From Brachyspira alvinipulli ATCC 51933 (lineage in GTDB: Bacteria > Spirochaetota > Brachyspiria > Brachyspirales > Brachyspiraceae): a DNA stretch of 64,000 bases. This document shows, one piece after another, positions 17,319 to 27,110 of this stretch; positions within the stretch are counted from its first letter, which is position 1, and every line of letters begins with the position of its first letter. The translations under genes were made by a program, and so were the position numbers. Under the pieces are notes generated by a model. That model ran no database searches. It worked only from the letters and a program-made list of their open reading frames with translations, and was not told the DNA's origin. The stretch spans positions 30,498-94,497 of the forward strand of contig NZ_JADF01000008.1 of the NCBI RefSeq assembly GCF_000518245.1. Reading direction: 5' to 3'.

Positions 17319-18386
17319 TTAAAATTCTATATCTAAACCAAGTCCTGGTTTATCTAAAAGTGTTATAAGACCATTTTCTGCTGTAAAACCTCCGCTTACA
17401 AATGGCAATTCTTTTGTTAGAACATATCCGTCTAAATCAGCATCTAATATATTTGCTTTGCTTGCAGCAAAATGAGCACCAGCTGTTATTGCTACTCTGC
17501 TTTCAACCATACATCCAACCATACAATGTATGCCTGCAGCTTCGCATACAGCATTTATTTTTTCTGCTTTAAATATTCCTGAAGATTTTGTAAGTTTTAT
17601 ATTAACTTTATCACAAGCTCCTGCTCTGATAAATTTCATTGCATCATGATGATCTTTTACAGATTCATCAGCAACTATTTCCATAGATGTTTTTTTTCTT
17701 ACTTCTGCCATATTATTTATATCCCAGTATGGAACCGGTTGCTCTATACCGTGAACATCATATTTCAATAGTTCATTGAAAACATTAACAGCTTCTGCAA
17801 CTGTATAACCTTGATTGGCATCTGCTTTGATGATGATATCATTTCCAACGGCTTCTCTTATCATTTTTATAGTTTCTATATCTTTTTTTGGTTCAAGTCC
17901 TATTTTTACTTTTAATATTCTGAAACCTGCTTTTACATATTTAATAGCTGATTCAACCATTTCTTCTTTCTTATTTATAGACAATGTTACATCTGATTCT
18001 ATTTGATTTGAGAAACCTCCTAGAACTTTGTATAATGGCTGATTCATTAATTTGCCTTTTATATCGTATAATGCTATATCAATACCTGCTTTTGCTCCAT
18101 TATTTCCAACTATAAATTTATCCATAGTTCTATGTATTCTTTCAATATCTAAAGGGTTTTCACCTTTTATTTTATTTTCAATTTCTTTTATTATGATTTC
18201 TATAGAATCAGGTGATTCTCCAACTATATGTCTAGTTGGTACACTTTCACCGTATCCAATTATTCCTTCATCTGTTTCTATCTTTACTAATATAGTAGGC
18301 TGACTAGTTCTTGATAAAGCAGCTGTTACAAATGGTTCTTTTAATTCCAATTCTACTTTTTTAGTTTTAATGGATGTTATTTTCAT
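17319..18386 (-). CDS. Dipeptide epimerase (L-Ala-D/L-Glu epimerase family)
   Basis: This is an enolase-superfamily enzyme. The N-terminal capping domain starts MKITSIKTKKVELEL. The barrel has the base KVKIG (KxK), metal ligands in ADANQGY, EQP and ADES, and the second catalytic lysine in VNIKLTKSSG. The C-terminal region has a DADLDGY motif, typical of Ala-Glu and related dipeptide epimerases. The probable reaction interconverts L-Ala-D-Glu and L-Ala-L-Glu during reuse of murein peptides; other dipeptide specificities are possible. It is the first gene of a three-gene operon with a permease and a hydrolase. AAGGA precedes the ATG. Confidence 0.88.
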   Translation of the reverse strand: MKITSIKTKKVELELKEPFVTAALSRTSQPTILVKIETDEGIIGYGESVPTRHIVGESPDSIEIIIKEIENKIKGENPLDIERIHRTMDKFIVGNNGAKAGIDIALYDIKGKLMNQPLYKVLGGFSNQIESDVTLSINKKEEMVESAIKYVKAGFRILKVKIGLEPKKDIETIKMIREAVGNDIIIKADANQGYTVAEAVNVFNELLKYDVHGIEQPVPYWDINNMAEVRKKTSMEIVADESVKDHHDAMKFIRAGACDKVNIKLTKSSGIFKAEKINAVCEAAGIHCMVGCMVESRVAITAGAHFAASKANILDADLDGYVLTKELPFVSGGFTAENGLITLLDKPGLGLDIEF

Positions 18387-18503
18387 GATACTGATCCTTA
18401 TATTGAATTATAATTTTCATACAACAAATTCTACCATTATAAATATTTTTTATTATTTTTCAATATGTAGAAATTATATTGTGACAATAAATTAATATAA
18501 TAT

Positions 18504-19652
18504 TTAAATATTATTAATTATCCAAGCTGTTTCTTTTCTTATTTCGCTATCCATATTAATAATATTATCTATAGTTAATGGAATATTGATATTTCTATCA
18601 CATATTTTTGATACTATATCAAATATATTTGTGAATTTTATTCTTTTTTCTAAAAATGAATAGACACATATTTCATTAGCGGCATTCAATACACAAGGAT
18701 AAAGTCCTCCTTTCATACCGCATTCATATGCTAATCTAAGCATTATGAATTTATCTAAATCCATTTTGTAGAAATTTATTTCAGGATGTTCATATAATTT
18801 TAATTTTTCAAAAGGAGTACTTCTAATTTCTGGATAAGTTAAAGCATGCTGTATAGGAAGACGCATGTCATTTTTACCAATCTGTGCATAAATCTCTCCG
18901 TCATTCATTTCAATCATAGAGTGTATTAAACTTTGAGGGTGAATTATCGTTTCTATTTTATCATAATCCAAATTAAATAAATGATGTGCTTCTATAACTT
19001 CAAAGCCTTTATTCATCATAGTTGCACTATCTATTGTTATTTTGCTTCCCATAGACCAAGTAGGATGTTTCAATGCCATTTCTACTGTAACATTTTTTAA
19101 TTCTTCTTTAGGTGTTCTAAAAAATGGTCCTCCTGATGCTGTTATTATAACTTTATGTAATGAAGTTTTTGGAAAATGCCTTAGCATTTGAAATATTGCA
19201 GAATGTTCACTATCTATAGGTATTAAGCTCGCATTATGTTCTTTTAATAATTGATTTATTATATCTCCGCCTACAACTAATGTCTCCTTATTTGCTAATG
19301 CGATGGTTTTTCCTTTTTTTATTGCCTCTATTGTAGGTAGAAATCCCGCATAACCCGTAAGGGCATTAACTAATATATCAAAGTCTGTATGCTTTACAAA
19401 ATCTGCAATAGTTCCTTCATAAATATTTATATCTTTAGCGCAATCATAGTCTTTAAAAATATTCTCTGCATTCTTATCAGATATATTAACAATTCTAGGT
19501 TTGAACTCTGTACATAAAGTATTTAGTATATCTATTTTGCTATTTGTTGACATACCAACAATTTCAAAGTCATTATTAAACTCTCTTACAACAGAGCATG
19601 TATTTGTGCCTATAGAACCTGTAGCACCTAATAGAAGAATTCTTTTTTTCAT
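18504..19652 (-). CDS. dxr: 1-deoxy-D-xylulose 5-phosphate reductoisomerase
   Basis: This second enzyme of the MEP isoprenoid pathway reduces and rearranges DXP to MEP with NADPH. The N-terminal nucleotide loop is LLGATGSIG. Further motifs are ALANKETLVVGG, PIDSEHSAIFQ, ITASGGPF and HPTWSMGSKITIDSATMMNKG (substrate and metal binding). The frame extends to a TTG at 19664, but ATG 19652 puts the Rossmann loop at the usual distance and gives 382 residues, a normal length. It appears monocistronic; upstream is the 7-bp repeat array. Confidence 0.95.
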   Translation of the reverse strand: MKKRILLLGATGSIGTNTCSVVREFNNDFEIVGMSTNSKIDILNTLCTEFKPRIVNISDKNAENIFKDYDCAKDINIYEGTIADFVKHTDFDILVNALTGYAGFLPTIEAIKKGKTIALANKETLVVGGDIINQLLKEHNASLIPIDSEHSAIFQMLRHFPKTSLHKVIITASGGPFFRTPKEELKNVTVEMALKHPTWSMGSKITIDSATMMNKGFEVIEAHHLFNLDYDKIETIIHPQSLIHSMIEMNDGEIYAQIGKNDMRLPIQHALTYPEIRSTPFEKLKLYEHPEINFYKMDLDKFIMLRLAYECGMKGGLYPCVLNAANEICVYSFLEKRIKFTNIFDIVSKICDRNINIPLTIDNIINMDSEIRKETAWIINNI

Positions 19653-19827
19653 GTTACAACTCAATAAAAAAATATTTGCTAAATGATAGATTTATTTTTA
19701 AATTATTTCAACATAAAAAATAATTATGGTTTATATAAATTTCAATAAATATAAATTTCACTAATTGCAATATTTATTAATTATTGTTATAATTTTTACG
19801 ATAATTGATAGCTTAAGGGAACTCATG

Positions 19828-19900
19828 GTCAACAGTCAACAGTCAACAGTCAACAGTCAACAGTCAACAGTCAACAGTCAACAGTCAACAGTCAACAGTC
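19828..19900. repeat. 7-bp tandem repeat, unit GTCAACA, 10.4 copies
   Basis: Ten perfect copies of GTCAACA plus GTC lie in the 340-bp gap between divergent dxr (starts 19652) and the YidC-sulfatase gene (starts 19993). Nothing else in the gap is recognisable except a ribosome binding site (GGGAG) before 19993 and AT-rich DNA. On the minus strand each unit reads TTGACTG, close to a -35 box. The last unit toward dxr gives TTGACC, then 16 bp, then TATCAA. Copy-number change could therefore affect the spacing or number of promoter-like elements. This is inference. Confidence 0.95.
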
Positions 19901-19992
19901 CATAACTTTTATATTTTACTATATAGAAAAAACATATCATTTGTTTATCAAAAAAATCATAAACTCAAAGAATCTAATTTCTTGGGAGTATT

Positions 19993-22983
19993 ATGATGTT
20001 TTTTGATATTCTCTATAATATTACAATATACCCAATAGAATTTATTATAGAAACATTGTTTTATTTATTTAATGTTGTATTTAAATCAAGTTATGGTGTA
20101 AGCTTATTTTTTCTTAGTTTATGTATAAATTTTTTATCTCTTCCATTATACAATATAGCTGAATCTTGGCAGGCTAAAGAAAGAGCTATTCAAGATAAAA
20201 TGAAGCCGATGATAGATAATATAAAATCGGTATATAAAGGTGATCAAAGATATTTATTAATTAGAACTTGCCAGAGAATTAATGGTTACAAAACAATATA
20301 TGCTTTTAGAGGTACTTTAGGTCTTTTGATACAGATACCATTTTTTATGGCAGCATATAATTTTGTTCATAATTTGTCAGGATTAAGCGGTGTTTCTTTT
20401 TTTATTATTAAGGATTTATCTAAACCAGATGCTTTAATTCATATTGGTAGTTTTAGTATAAATTTACTTCCATTTTTGATGACTTTATTTAGTTTATTAG
20501 CTGGTTTTGTTTATGCTAGAAAATTAAAATTTAAAGAGAGTTTGCCATTATATATAGTTTCATTAATATTTTTATTGATATTATATAATTCACCATCCGG
20601 ACTTTTATTCTATTGGACTATTAATTGCTTATTTTCATTAATTAAAAACATTATAATAGAGTATAAACTTTATAATATATTTATTATAAATAAACATAAG
20701 CTATTAAAAATTTACAATATAGTTTTTATGGTTATTGCGGTATTATTTGTATTAATTATATTTTTATCAAATATAGAAAGAAAATGTTATTTGGATGATT
20801 TTAAATTATCTTATAAAGATGGTGAAGTATATGTATATGATGCTACTATAAAATATTATAGTAAAATATTTAAAAGTAGTGATATATTTGAAATAAAATT
20901 GAATACAGATATTTTTTTGTCAGATAGTATAAAGGGTTTATTATTCGTTGACAGTGGTATAAACACTAAATATGTAAAAATATCATTCGATAAAACTATA
21001 GAAAATATTGATGAAACTATAAATGTATATTATAGATTGTATTTAAAAGATTATGCTATAAATATTTTTTACTTGATATTAATTTTATTTATACTATTAA
21101 ATATTGGAAAAATATTTAATTTAATTTTTAATAATAATACAGCATTGAATTTTTATTTGAAAAATAGATATAAATTGATGTTAATTAGCTGTTTTGTTAT
21201 TACGATATTATCAGGAGCTTTTATACCTAGCTCATTAATAGGAGCATCTCCTCATGAATTTAAATATCCGTTTTATTTGATATTTAATGATTTATCAATG
21301 AGTATTGGGTTGTTTTTAATATATCCTCTTTTTATATATTTAATACTTCCTGAAAATATCAAAAACTATATTACATTGATATTTATTTTTCTTGTTTCTA
21401 TAATATTAGTAAATACTTTTATTATGAAAGGTAGTTATTTAAATATAAATTCTGATTTTGTGTTTGATAATACTGATTTACTTAAAGCTTCATCTAAAGA
21501 AATAGTTATAAGTATAGTATTATTTTTATTGGTTATATTAATTCTAATTTTATTTTTTAGGAAAAATAAAATGAATTTAATAATAAATGTATATTTTGTA
21601 ATAATTATTACTCTATTCTCTATTTCTATTTTCAATATTGTTAATATAGTTAAAGAGCATAATAAATTAATTAGTATATCTAGGAACAATGACCATAATA
21701 ATATAAAAATATTTAATTTATCAAAAAAAGGTGATAATATTTTTGTTATTGTATTAGATAAAGCTTTGGGTTTATATTGGTTAGATGCCTTTGAGAGATT
21801 TCCTGAGTATAAAGAAAAATTAGATGGTTTTGTGTTTTTTAAAAATAATTCTTCTTTTGGTGTTAATACTATGACCATATCTTCTTTGTATGGTGGATAT
21901 GAATATTTACCTTATGAATTAAGTATAAATGGTAACTATAATATAAAGGATAAACATAATGAATCTATACTAATGCTTCCTATGTCACTAGAAAAATATG
22001 GGTATAAATCTTCTATTTTTGAACCAGTTTATGTAAATTTAAAATCTTATACTGATTTAAGTATTTTTGAAGAATATACTAATATATCAGTATATGATTC
22101 CAGTCAATTATATATTTATTCTTTACAAAAATATCTTGGTGTTACAAATACAAATATAGATGATTATTCTTTGGAGTATCAAAAGAATAAAATGGTTAGA
22201 TTTTCTATGTTTAGAATGATGCCGATAAATTTTAGATATAATTTTTATGATAATAAAAATTGGTTTATTTATTCTATTGCTGGAGTTAATTCTACAATTT
22301 ATAATTATGCTATATTATCAAATTTAAAATATTTTATTAATATAAATGATAGTGATGATAATTACTATAATTTGTTTTATAACGGTACTACTCATGAACC
22401 ATATTTTTTTAATTCTGATTATACTGCAGGTTATGAGGCTAAAGAAGTTGATAAAAGAGATTTAGATATATATAAAAGTGATTATTCGACAAGATTCTTT
22501 TATGCAAATGCAATATCTTTAAGAGAACTTACTCATTTTATAGAATTCTTAAAAGAAAATGAAATATATGATAATACTAAAATTATATTAGTATCTGATC
22601 ATGGAGTTGAAATACAGTCTACATATCTTTACAAAAATTTAGATGGTATTGGGCAAATATCTCCATTTAATGCATTATTAATGTATAAAGATTTTAGTTC
22701 CAGAGGCAAATTAGAAATTAATACGAATCTTTCTACAATAGCAGATATGCCTTATTTAGCTACAAAGCATATTACAAATATTCAAAATTATTTTACGGGT
22801 AATTTGATAAGCAATAATTATACTAATGTAGTACATGCTATAGATATAAGAGATTTTATTAGAAATGATAATAGATATGGTTTTGATATATTTTATACAA
22901 TACAAAATGATATATTTGATATAAATAATTGGAAAAAATTTGAAATTGATTGGAATACTAAGAATGCCCGAGAAATAAAATAA
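19993..22983 (+). CDS. YidC/Oxa1-like insertase fused to a sulfatase/LtaS-like domain
   Basis: Residues 1-230 look like the YidC/Oxa1 core. A membrane span is followed by a basic helical hairpin (AIQDKMKPMIDNIKSVYKGD), then LLIQIPFFMAAYNF (the LLIQxPIFxxxY signature), and finally GLLFYWTINCLFSLIK, matching GLxLYWxxxNLFS. Next come several membrane spans (about 235-260, 350-375, 390-580) with an extracytoplasmic loop at about 265-345. From about 590 an alkaline-phosphatase-superfamily domain follows: IFVIVLDKALGLYW (first metal Asp), VNTMTISSLYGGY (likely Thr nucleophile), GTTHEPYFF and ILVSDHGVEI (metal His). Such domains in LtaS or phosphoethanolamine transferases act outside the membrane on lipid head groups. 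The role of the fusion is unknown. GGGAG precedes the start. Confidence 0.8.
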   Translation: MMFFDILYNITIYPIEFIIETLFYLFNVVFKSSYGVSLFFLSLCINFLSLPLYNIAESWQAKERAIQDKMKPMIDNIKSVYKGDQRYLLIRTCQRINGYKTIYAFRGTLGLLIQIPFFMAAYNFVHNLSGLSGVSFFIIKDLSKPDALIHIGSFSINLLPFLMTLFSLLAGFVYARKLKFKESLPLYIVSLIFLLILYNSPSGLLFYWTINCLFSLIKNIIIEYKLYNIFIINKHKLLKIYNIVFMVIAVLFVLIIFLSNIERKCYLDDFKLSYKDGEVYVYDATIKYYSKIFKSSDIFEIKLNTDIFLSDSIKGLLFVDSGINTKYVKISFDKTIENIDETINVYYRLYLKDYAINIFYLILILFILLNIGKIFNLIFNNNTALNFYLKNRYKLMLISCFVITILSGAFIPSSLIGASPHEFKYPFYLIFNDLSMSIGLFLIYPLFIYLILPENIKNYITLIFIFLVSIILVNTFIMKGSYLNINSDFVFDNTDLLKASSKEIVISIVLFLLVILILILFFRKNKMNLIINVYFVIIITLFSISIFNIVNIVKEHNKLISISRNNDHNNIKIFNLSKKGDNIFVIVLDKALGLYWLDAFERFPEYKEKLDGFVFFKNNSSFGVNTMTISSLYGGYEYLPYELSINGNYNIKDKHNESILMLPMSLEKYGYKSSIFEPVYVNLKSYTDLSIFEEYTNISVYDSSQLYIYSLQKYLGVTNTNIDDYSLEYQKNKMVRFSMFRMMPINFRYNFYDNKNWFIYSIAGVNSTIYNYAILSNLKYFININDSDDNYYNLFYNGTTHEPYFFNSDYTAGYEAKEVDKRDLDIYKSDYSTRFFYANAISLRELTHFIEFLKENEIYDNTKIILVSDHGVEIQSTYLYKNLDGIGQISPFNALLMYKDFSSRGKLEINTNLSTIADMPYLATKHITNIQNYFTGNLISNNYTNVVHAIDIRDFIRNDNRYGFDIFYTIQNDIFDINNWKKFEIDWNTKNAREIK

Positions 22984-23110
22984 ATAAAGTAAGTATATAA
23001 ACTGTCGATAATTTGTGATAAATAAGTATAACTAAACATAACTATTGAAATTTATATTGGTTTATATATAATATTTATTCAAATTAATTTATAAAATGGA
23101 TTATTAACTG

Positions 23111-24739
23111 ATGTCAAATAAAAAATTTAATTTAAAAATTGCTACAATAGCATCTTGGGTATTATTATTTTTCGCTTGGATTTTCTTTTACGCTGTAACT
23201 CAAACACGTACCCCCGTTTTTTGGGTGGTACTTGCATTATCTTCTATTTTAACTATTACAACATTGATAATAGATAGAAAAAATATTATATCTCTATTAA
23301 AAATGAGATTTGTACATAAAGCATTTTTTGGAATATTATCTCTTGTTATAATATTAGCTATACTTGTAGGGCTTTATATAATAAGTATAAACTTCCCTAT
23401 AAGATTCGATTTGACTCAAAATAAATCATATACTGTATCGCAGCAAACTATGGATGTACTTTCAAGAATAGATAGCCCTCTTTCTATAGTAGTATTAAGA
23501 TCTCCTAGTACAGATCCTACTTCAGCAGACTGGAAAGCTGATTTGTTGTTAGAACAGTATGAAAGAATAAATAAACATATAACTGTTGAATATATAAACC
23601 CTATAGAAAAACCTTCTGCTAAAAGTAAATATCAAATGACTCAGGTTGGTGAAATAGTATTTACTTATGGACAAGGAAAACAAGTTAGAGTATATAGAAA
23701 AGATTTAACTACTCAATCTAAAGTAACTTCTGATCCTTTATTTGTTGGAGAAGAAAAATTTACTCAATCTATATATACATTACTTGATTCAGAATCTTAT
23801 ACTATATATTTCACAGTAGGACATGGTGAAAGACAAATACAAGACAGAGGCGGAGAAGGTTTATCTTATGTTAAAACTTATTTGGAAAATGAAAATTATA
23901 AAGTAAAAGAATTAAATATTATACTTGAAAATATACCTACTGATGCATCATTAATAGTAATAGCAGCTCCAGTTGAAACATTCAGTGATTTTGAAATAGA
24001 TAAATTAAATAATTATGTAAAAACAGGCGGAAAACTTCTTGTTCTATATGATAGTTTCTTAGATAGAAGTAAATTTAATACTAATTTAGGTGATTTCTTA
24101 TCAGCTTGGGGATTTAAAACTAAAAATGACTATATAATAGATACAGCTTCAAGTGTTGTTATACCAGTTAATATAGTTCCTCAATATACTTCTCATCCTA
24201 TAACACAAACTCTTAAAGAAGGAAATGTATTTGCTTGTTTAGTTGTTGCAAGAAGTATATTAAGCGGAGAAAATCAATATAATGGCAGCTTTGAAAATAT
24301 AATCACTACTACTCCTCAAGGATATGGAAAAGAAGAAGCTACTTTTGATTTGTCAAGAGCTAGATTTAATCCTAAAACAGATATTTCAGGTCCAGTGCCT
24401 CTAGCTATAAGCGGTACTTATGAAATAGAAGGAAGAAAAGAACCAGCAAGAATAGTAGTATTTGGAGATGCTACATTTGCTTTGAATGCATATATTAATC
24501 CAGAACAAGGTCAGTCTGTTGATATTGCTTTTGCTGGAAATAAAGATTTATTTATGAATACAGTTGCTTATCTTTTGGAAGCAAGACAAAAAATTACTAT
24601 AAGACCAAAAGAAGCAAGCATTAAAAATCTTACTCTTACTACAACACAAACTAATTTTATTAGATATGTTGCTCAAATTGGATTGCCTTGTTTATTTGGT
24701 ATATTAGGTATACTAATTTGGTTCTTAAGAAGAAGATAA
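23111..24739 (+). CDS. GldG-like ABC transporter auxiliary protein
   Basis: The protein has two N-terminal membrane spans (about 15-50 and 68-92). A large extracytoplasmic region follows, starting RFDLTQNKSYTVSQQTMDVL, the signature of the GldG/ABC-type uncharacterised family. Inside are FTVGHGERQI and SLIVIAAPVETFSDFEIDKL, then GGKLLVLYD, a flavodoxin-like or glutamine-amidotransferase-like fold. A single C-terminal span ends in LRRR. In other bacteria it is encoded beside an ABC ATPase and a permease (GldA/GldF); neither is in this window. At 542 residues it is full length. Its role, possibly in surface or motility-linked transport, is not established here. Confidence 0.75.
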   Translation: MSNKKFNLKIATIASWVLLFFAWIFFYAVTQTRTPVFWVVLALSSILTITTLIIDRKNIISLLKMRFVHKAFFGILSLVIILAILVGLYIISINFPIRFDLTQNKSYTVSQQTMDVLSRIDSPLSIVVLRSPSTDPTSADWKADLLLEQYERINKHITVEYINPIEKPSAKSKYQMTQVGEIVFTYGQGKQVRVYRKDLTTQSKVTSDPLFVGEEKFTQSIYTLLDSESYTIYFTVGHGERQIQDRGGEGLSYVKTYLENENYKVKELNIILENIPTDASLIVIAAPVETFSDFEIDKLNNYVKTGGKLLVLYDSFLDRSKFNTNLGDFLSAWGFKTKNDYIIDTASSVVIPVNIVPQYTSHPITQTLKEGNVFACLVVARSILSGENQYNGSFENIITTTPQGYGKEEATFDLSRARFNPKTDISGPVPLAISGTYEIEGRKEPARIVVFGDATFALNAYINPEQGQSVDIAFAGNKDLFMNTVAYLLEARQKITIRPKEASIKNLTLTTTQTNFIRYVAQIGLPCLFGILGILIWFLRRR

Positions 24740-24774
24740 TATTACTATAATGAAGGTTATTAAGTTAATATAAT

Positions 24775-26058
24775 ATGAATAATATTAAAGAATTATATAA
24801 AAAATATTCATATTATATTAACTATGCTTCATTAGTATTTATCAATGGTATAGCAAGTGTATTAAATTATGTATCTTCTATTTATACTAATAGAAGTTTA
24901 TCAATATCTGATTTTGCTCATTATAATGGTATAATTAATATATATTCCATAATAGTTTTAACAGTTTCTAGTTTTAGTTATTATATAATGCATCACTATA
25001 AAGATGATGAAGATGCAAAAGCTTATTGGGCTTATGGATATATAATTGCAATTATAATATTTATAGCATATATCTTATCAATACCGCTCATGGATATATT
25101 ATTCAATATTAAAAGTTACAGTTCGCTTTTTATAATGTCCATTGGAATATTTGCTTCAATTTTGGTTATAGTTTCACAGTCTATATTAAAGATTAATAAT
25201 TATATAGCTTATGATTATATGGCAAGTCTGACAGCAATATTCATAGCTAAAATATTACTCTTGGCATATTTTATTATAACAGGATTGACATTAGAAAAAT
25301 CAATTATATCAGTATCATTATTTTGCGTTTTATATCTTATTATAAATTTGATAGAATTAAAGAAAGTTAATCTACCCTATTATACATCTTTTAAAAATAT
25401 AAAAAAATATTTTACCTCTCCAAATTTATCTGTACTATTAAGATATATAATTAATATAGTTGTTATAAACTTTATATTTAATTGGATATCATTAAGCGAT
25501 GTTTTAATGGCAAACAGATATTTGGATAAAACAAGTGCAGGCTACTACTCTACTATATCATTGATAATAAAAATGTTTTTCTATATTGGCACTCCTATAG
25601 CTTCAGTAATGTTTTCTTATATATTAATAGCTATGAGAGAAAATAATAAAAGCAAAGAAAAAAAGGTAGTTTATTATTCTATAGCTCTTTTGGTATTAGC
25701 TTCACTTTTTCTATCAATATTTTTAATTGTATTTGCTAAGCAGATAGTATTAATACAATTTACAAGCAGATATGAGGCTATCATCCCATTAATTCCGCAG
25801 GCTGTAATATTTGGTTTTTCTCTAGCTTTTACAGTACTTACATTTAATTATGGGCTTGCTTATAAACTATTTGCTCCATTTTACGGATACTTGATTATAT
25901 TTGCTTATGTATATTTCTCATTAAGAAACGGACTTAGAAGCTTTGAAAATTTTATGTTCATAATGAAAATATTTTTTATAGCATTACTTATATATAATAT
26001 TTTAATTATATTAATACATAGAATAATATTAAAAACTAATGAAAAACTAAAGTTATAA
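24775..26058 (+). CDS. MOP-superfamily flippase (Wzx-like membrane protein)
   Basis: The 427 residues are almost wholly hydrophobic, with about 12 spans. The start, SLVFINGIASVLNYVSSIYTNRSLSISDFAHYNGI, is the typical polysaccharide-flippase opening (small exchange near the first helix, then xLSxxDFGxYN). It would move a lipid-linked sugar or oligosaccharide across the inner membrane. It lies 35 bp after the GldG-like gene and may share its transcript. No glycosyltransferases are nearby, so its substrate is unknown. Confidence 0.75.
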   Translation: MNNIKELYKKYSYYINYASLVFINGIASVLNYVSSIYTNRSLSISDFAHYNGIINIYSIIVLTVSSFSYYIMHHYKDDEDAKAYWAYGYIIAIIIFIAYILSIPLMDILFNIKSYSSLFIMSIGIFASILVIVSQSILKINNYIAYDYMASLTAIFIAKILLLAYFIITGLTLEKSIISVSLFCVLYLIINLIELKKVNLPYYTSFKNIKKYFTSPNLSVLLRYIINIVVINFIFNWISLSDVLMANRYLDKTSAGYYSTISLIIKMFFYIGTPIASVMFSYILIAMRENNKSKEKKVVYYSIALLVLASLFLSIFLIVFAKQIVLIQFTSRYEAIIPLIPQAVIFGFSLAFTVLTFNYGLAYKLFAPFYGYLIIFAYVYFSLRNGLRSFENFMFIMKIFFIALLIYNILIILIHRIILKTNEKLKL

Positions 26059-26095
26059 TTTTTTAATATTATAAAGCTAGTTATAAAAATTACTT

Positions 26096-26899
26096 TTAGA
26101 ATCTACCTCCTTTTTCAGAAATTAGCTTCGTTATTTTCCTATTATTTCTAGTAAATGCATAGTATAATGCTGTGTTTCCATCTTTATCTTTAGCATTAAG
26201 ATCAGCTCCAGCTTCTATCAATAACTCAGCTAATTCTGTATTATAATCAAAAATTACCCACATTAAAGGAGTAATATTTTCTAATTGTATATCTCTTGAA
26301 TCATCTTTTATAGATAATCTAGTATTAATTTTAGCTCCATGCTCTATTAATAATTTTGCTACTTCTTTATCTACATTAAATGTCAAAGGAGTAAAATCTT
26401 TTAAATATAATCCATCTGTCTTGAATGTGATTTTTGTATTTACATTAGCTTTTCTTTTTATAAGCATTTTTGATATGTCTGTTTTCTCACGTTGTATAGC
26501 ATGTACTAAAGCTGTAAATCCTGCCTTATCTTTTATATTAACATTAGCCCCTTTTTCTATTAGAATTTTTGTTATTTCATATCGCTCATAGATAATAGAT
26601 AAGATTAAAGGTGTAGCACCGCTTTCTTTCTCTTTTTTATTAAGATCAGCACCTTTTTCTATTAGAATCTTTGCTATTTCATCTTGCTTATAAATAATAG
26701 ATAAGATTAAAGGGGTAATACCATCCATGAAATTTACATTTATATCAGCTTTTTTATTATTTAAATAATCCAAAACCTCTTCTTTATCACCATTCGCTAT
26801 ATACGATGCAAATTCTTTTTCATCTTTACTAGGCTCTGGATACAAAGCTTGAAAACTAAATAAAGCACACAATACTGCCATTAATACAATTTTTTTCAT
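26096..26899 (-). CDS. Exported ankyrin-repeat protein A
   Basis: It has a signal peptide (MKKIVLMAVLCALFSFQALYP) and then about seven ankyrin repeats, with signatures such as GITPLILSIIYKQDEIAKILIEKGADLN and GNTALYYAFTRNN. Exported ankyrin proteins probably bind other proteins in the periplasm or at the surface; no enzyme domain is present. A paralogue with the same signal peptide and promoter lies just upstream (27111-27809), showing tandem duplication. This copy has one repeat more than its neighbour. AGAGG precedes the start. Confidence 0.85.
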   Translation of the reverse strand: MKKIVLMAVLCALFSFQALYPEPSKDEKEFASYIANGDKEEVLDYLNNKKADINVNFMDGITPLILSIIYKQDEIAKILIEKGADLNKKEKESGATPLILSIIYERYEITKILIEKGANVNIKDKAGFTALVHAIQREKTDISKMLIKRKANVNTKITFKTDGLYLKDFTPLTFNVDKEVAKLLIEHGAKINTRLSIKDDSRDIQLENITPLMWVIFDYNTELAELLIEAGADLNAKDKDGNTALYYAFTRNNRKITKLISEKGGRF

Positions 26900-26928
26900 A
26901 TAAACCTCTTCTTAAATATTCTATACAA

Positions 26929-26957
26929 AATATATACTGATTATATTGTTTTGTCAA
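26929..26957 (-). promoter_or_regulatory. Promoter of ankyrin gene A
   Basis: A consensus TTGACA (26957-26952) and TATATT (26934-26929) are 17 bp apart on the minus strand. The block is similar to the promoter of ankyrin gene B. Confidence 0.7.
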
Positions 26958-27110
26958 TTATGTACTTCATTAGAGTATACAATTTTATGATGTTCACATT
27001 TAATTACTTATGCTATTTTATGTATATTCGTAATATTTGCATATTTAACTTTTTATAGTTATTATAATTTTAAATATATAAACAATTAACTGAAAACTTT
27101 ATATTTTTTA

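Noticed and set aside
18491-18517. Terminator hairpin at the end of dxr
   Set aside because: The palindrome TTAATATAATATTTAAATAT and its mirror are pure A/T and overlap coding sequence; too weak to call.
19828-19900. CRISPR-like array
   Set aside because: The 7-bp units are contiguous with no spacers and no cas genes are in the window; it is a simple tandem repeat.
21435-21878. 147-residue open frame on the minus strand
   Set aside because: It is antisense to the YidC-sulfatase fusion, across its last membrane spans and sulfatase start; there is no supporting start signal.
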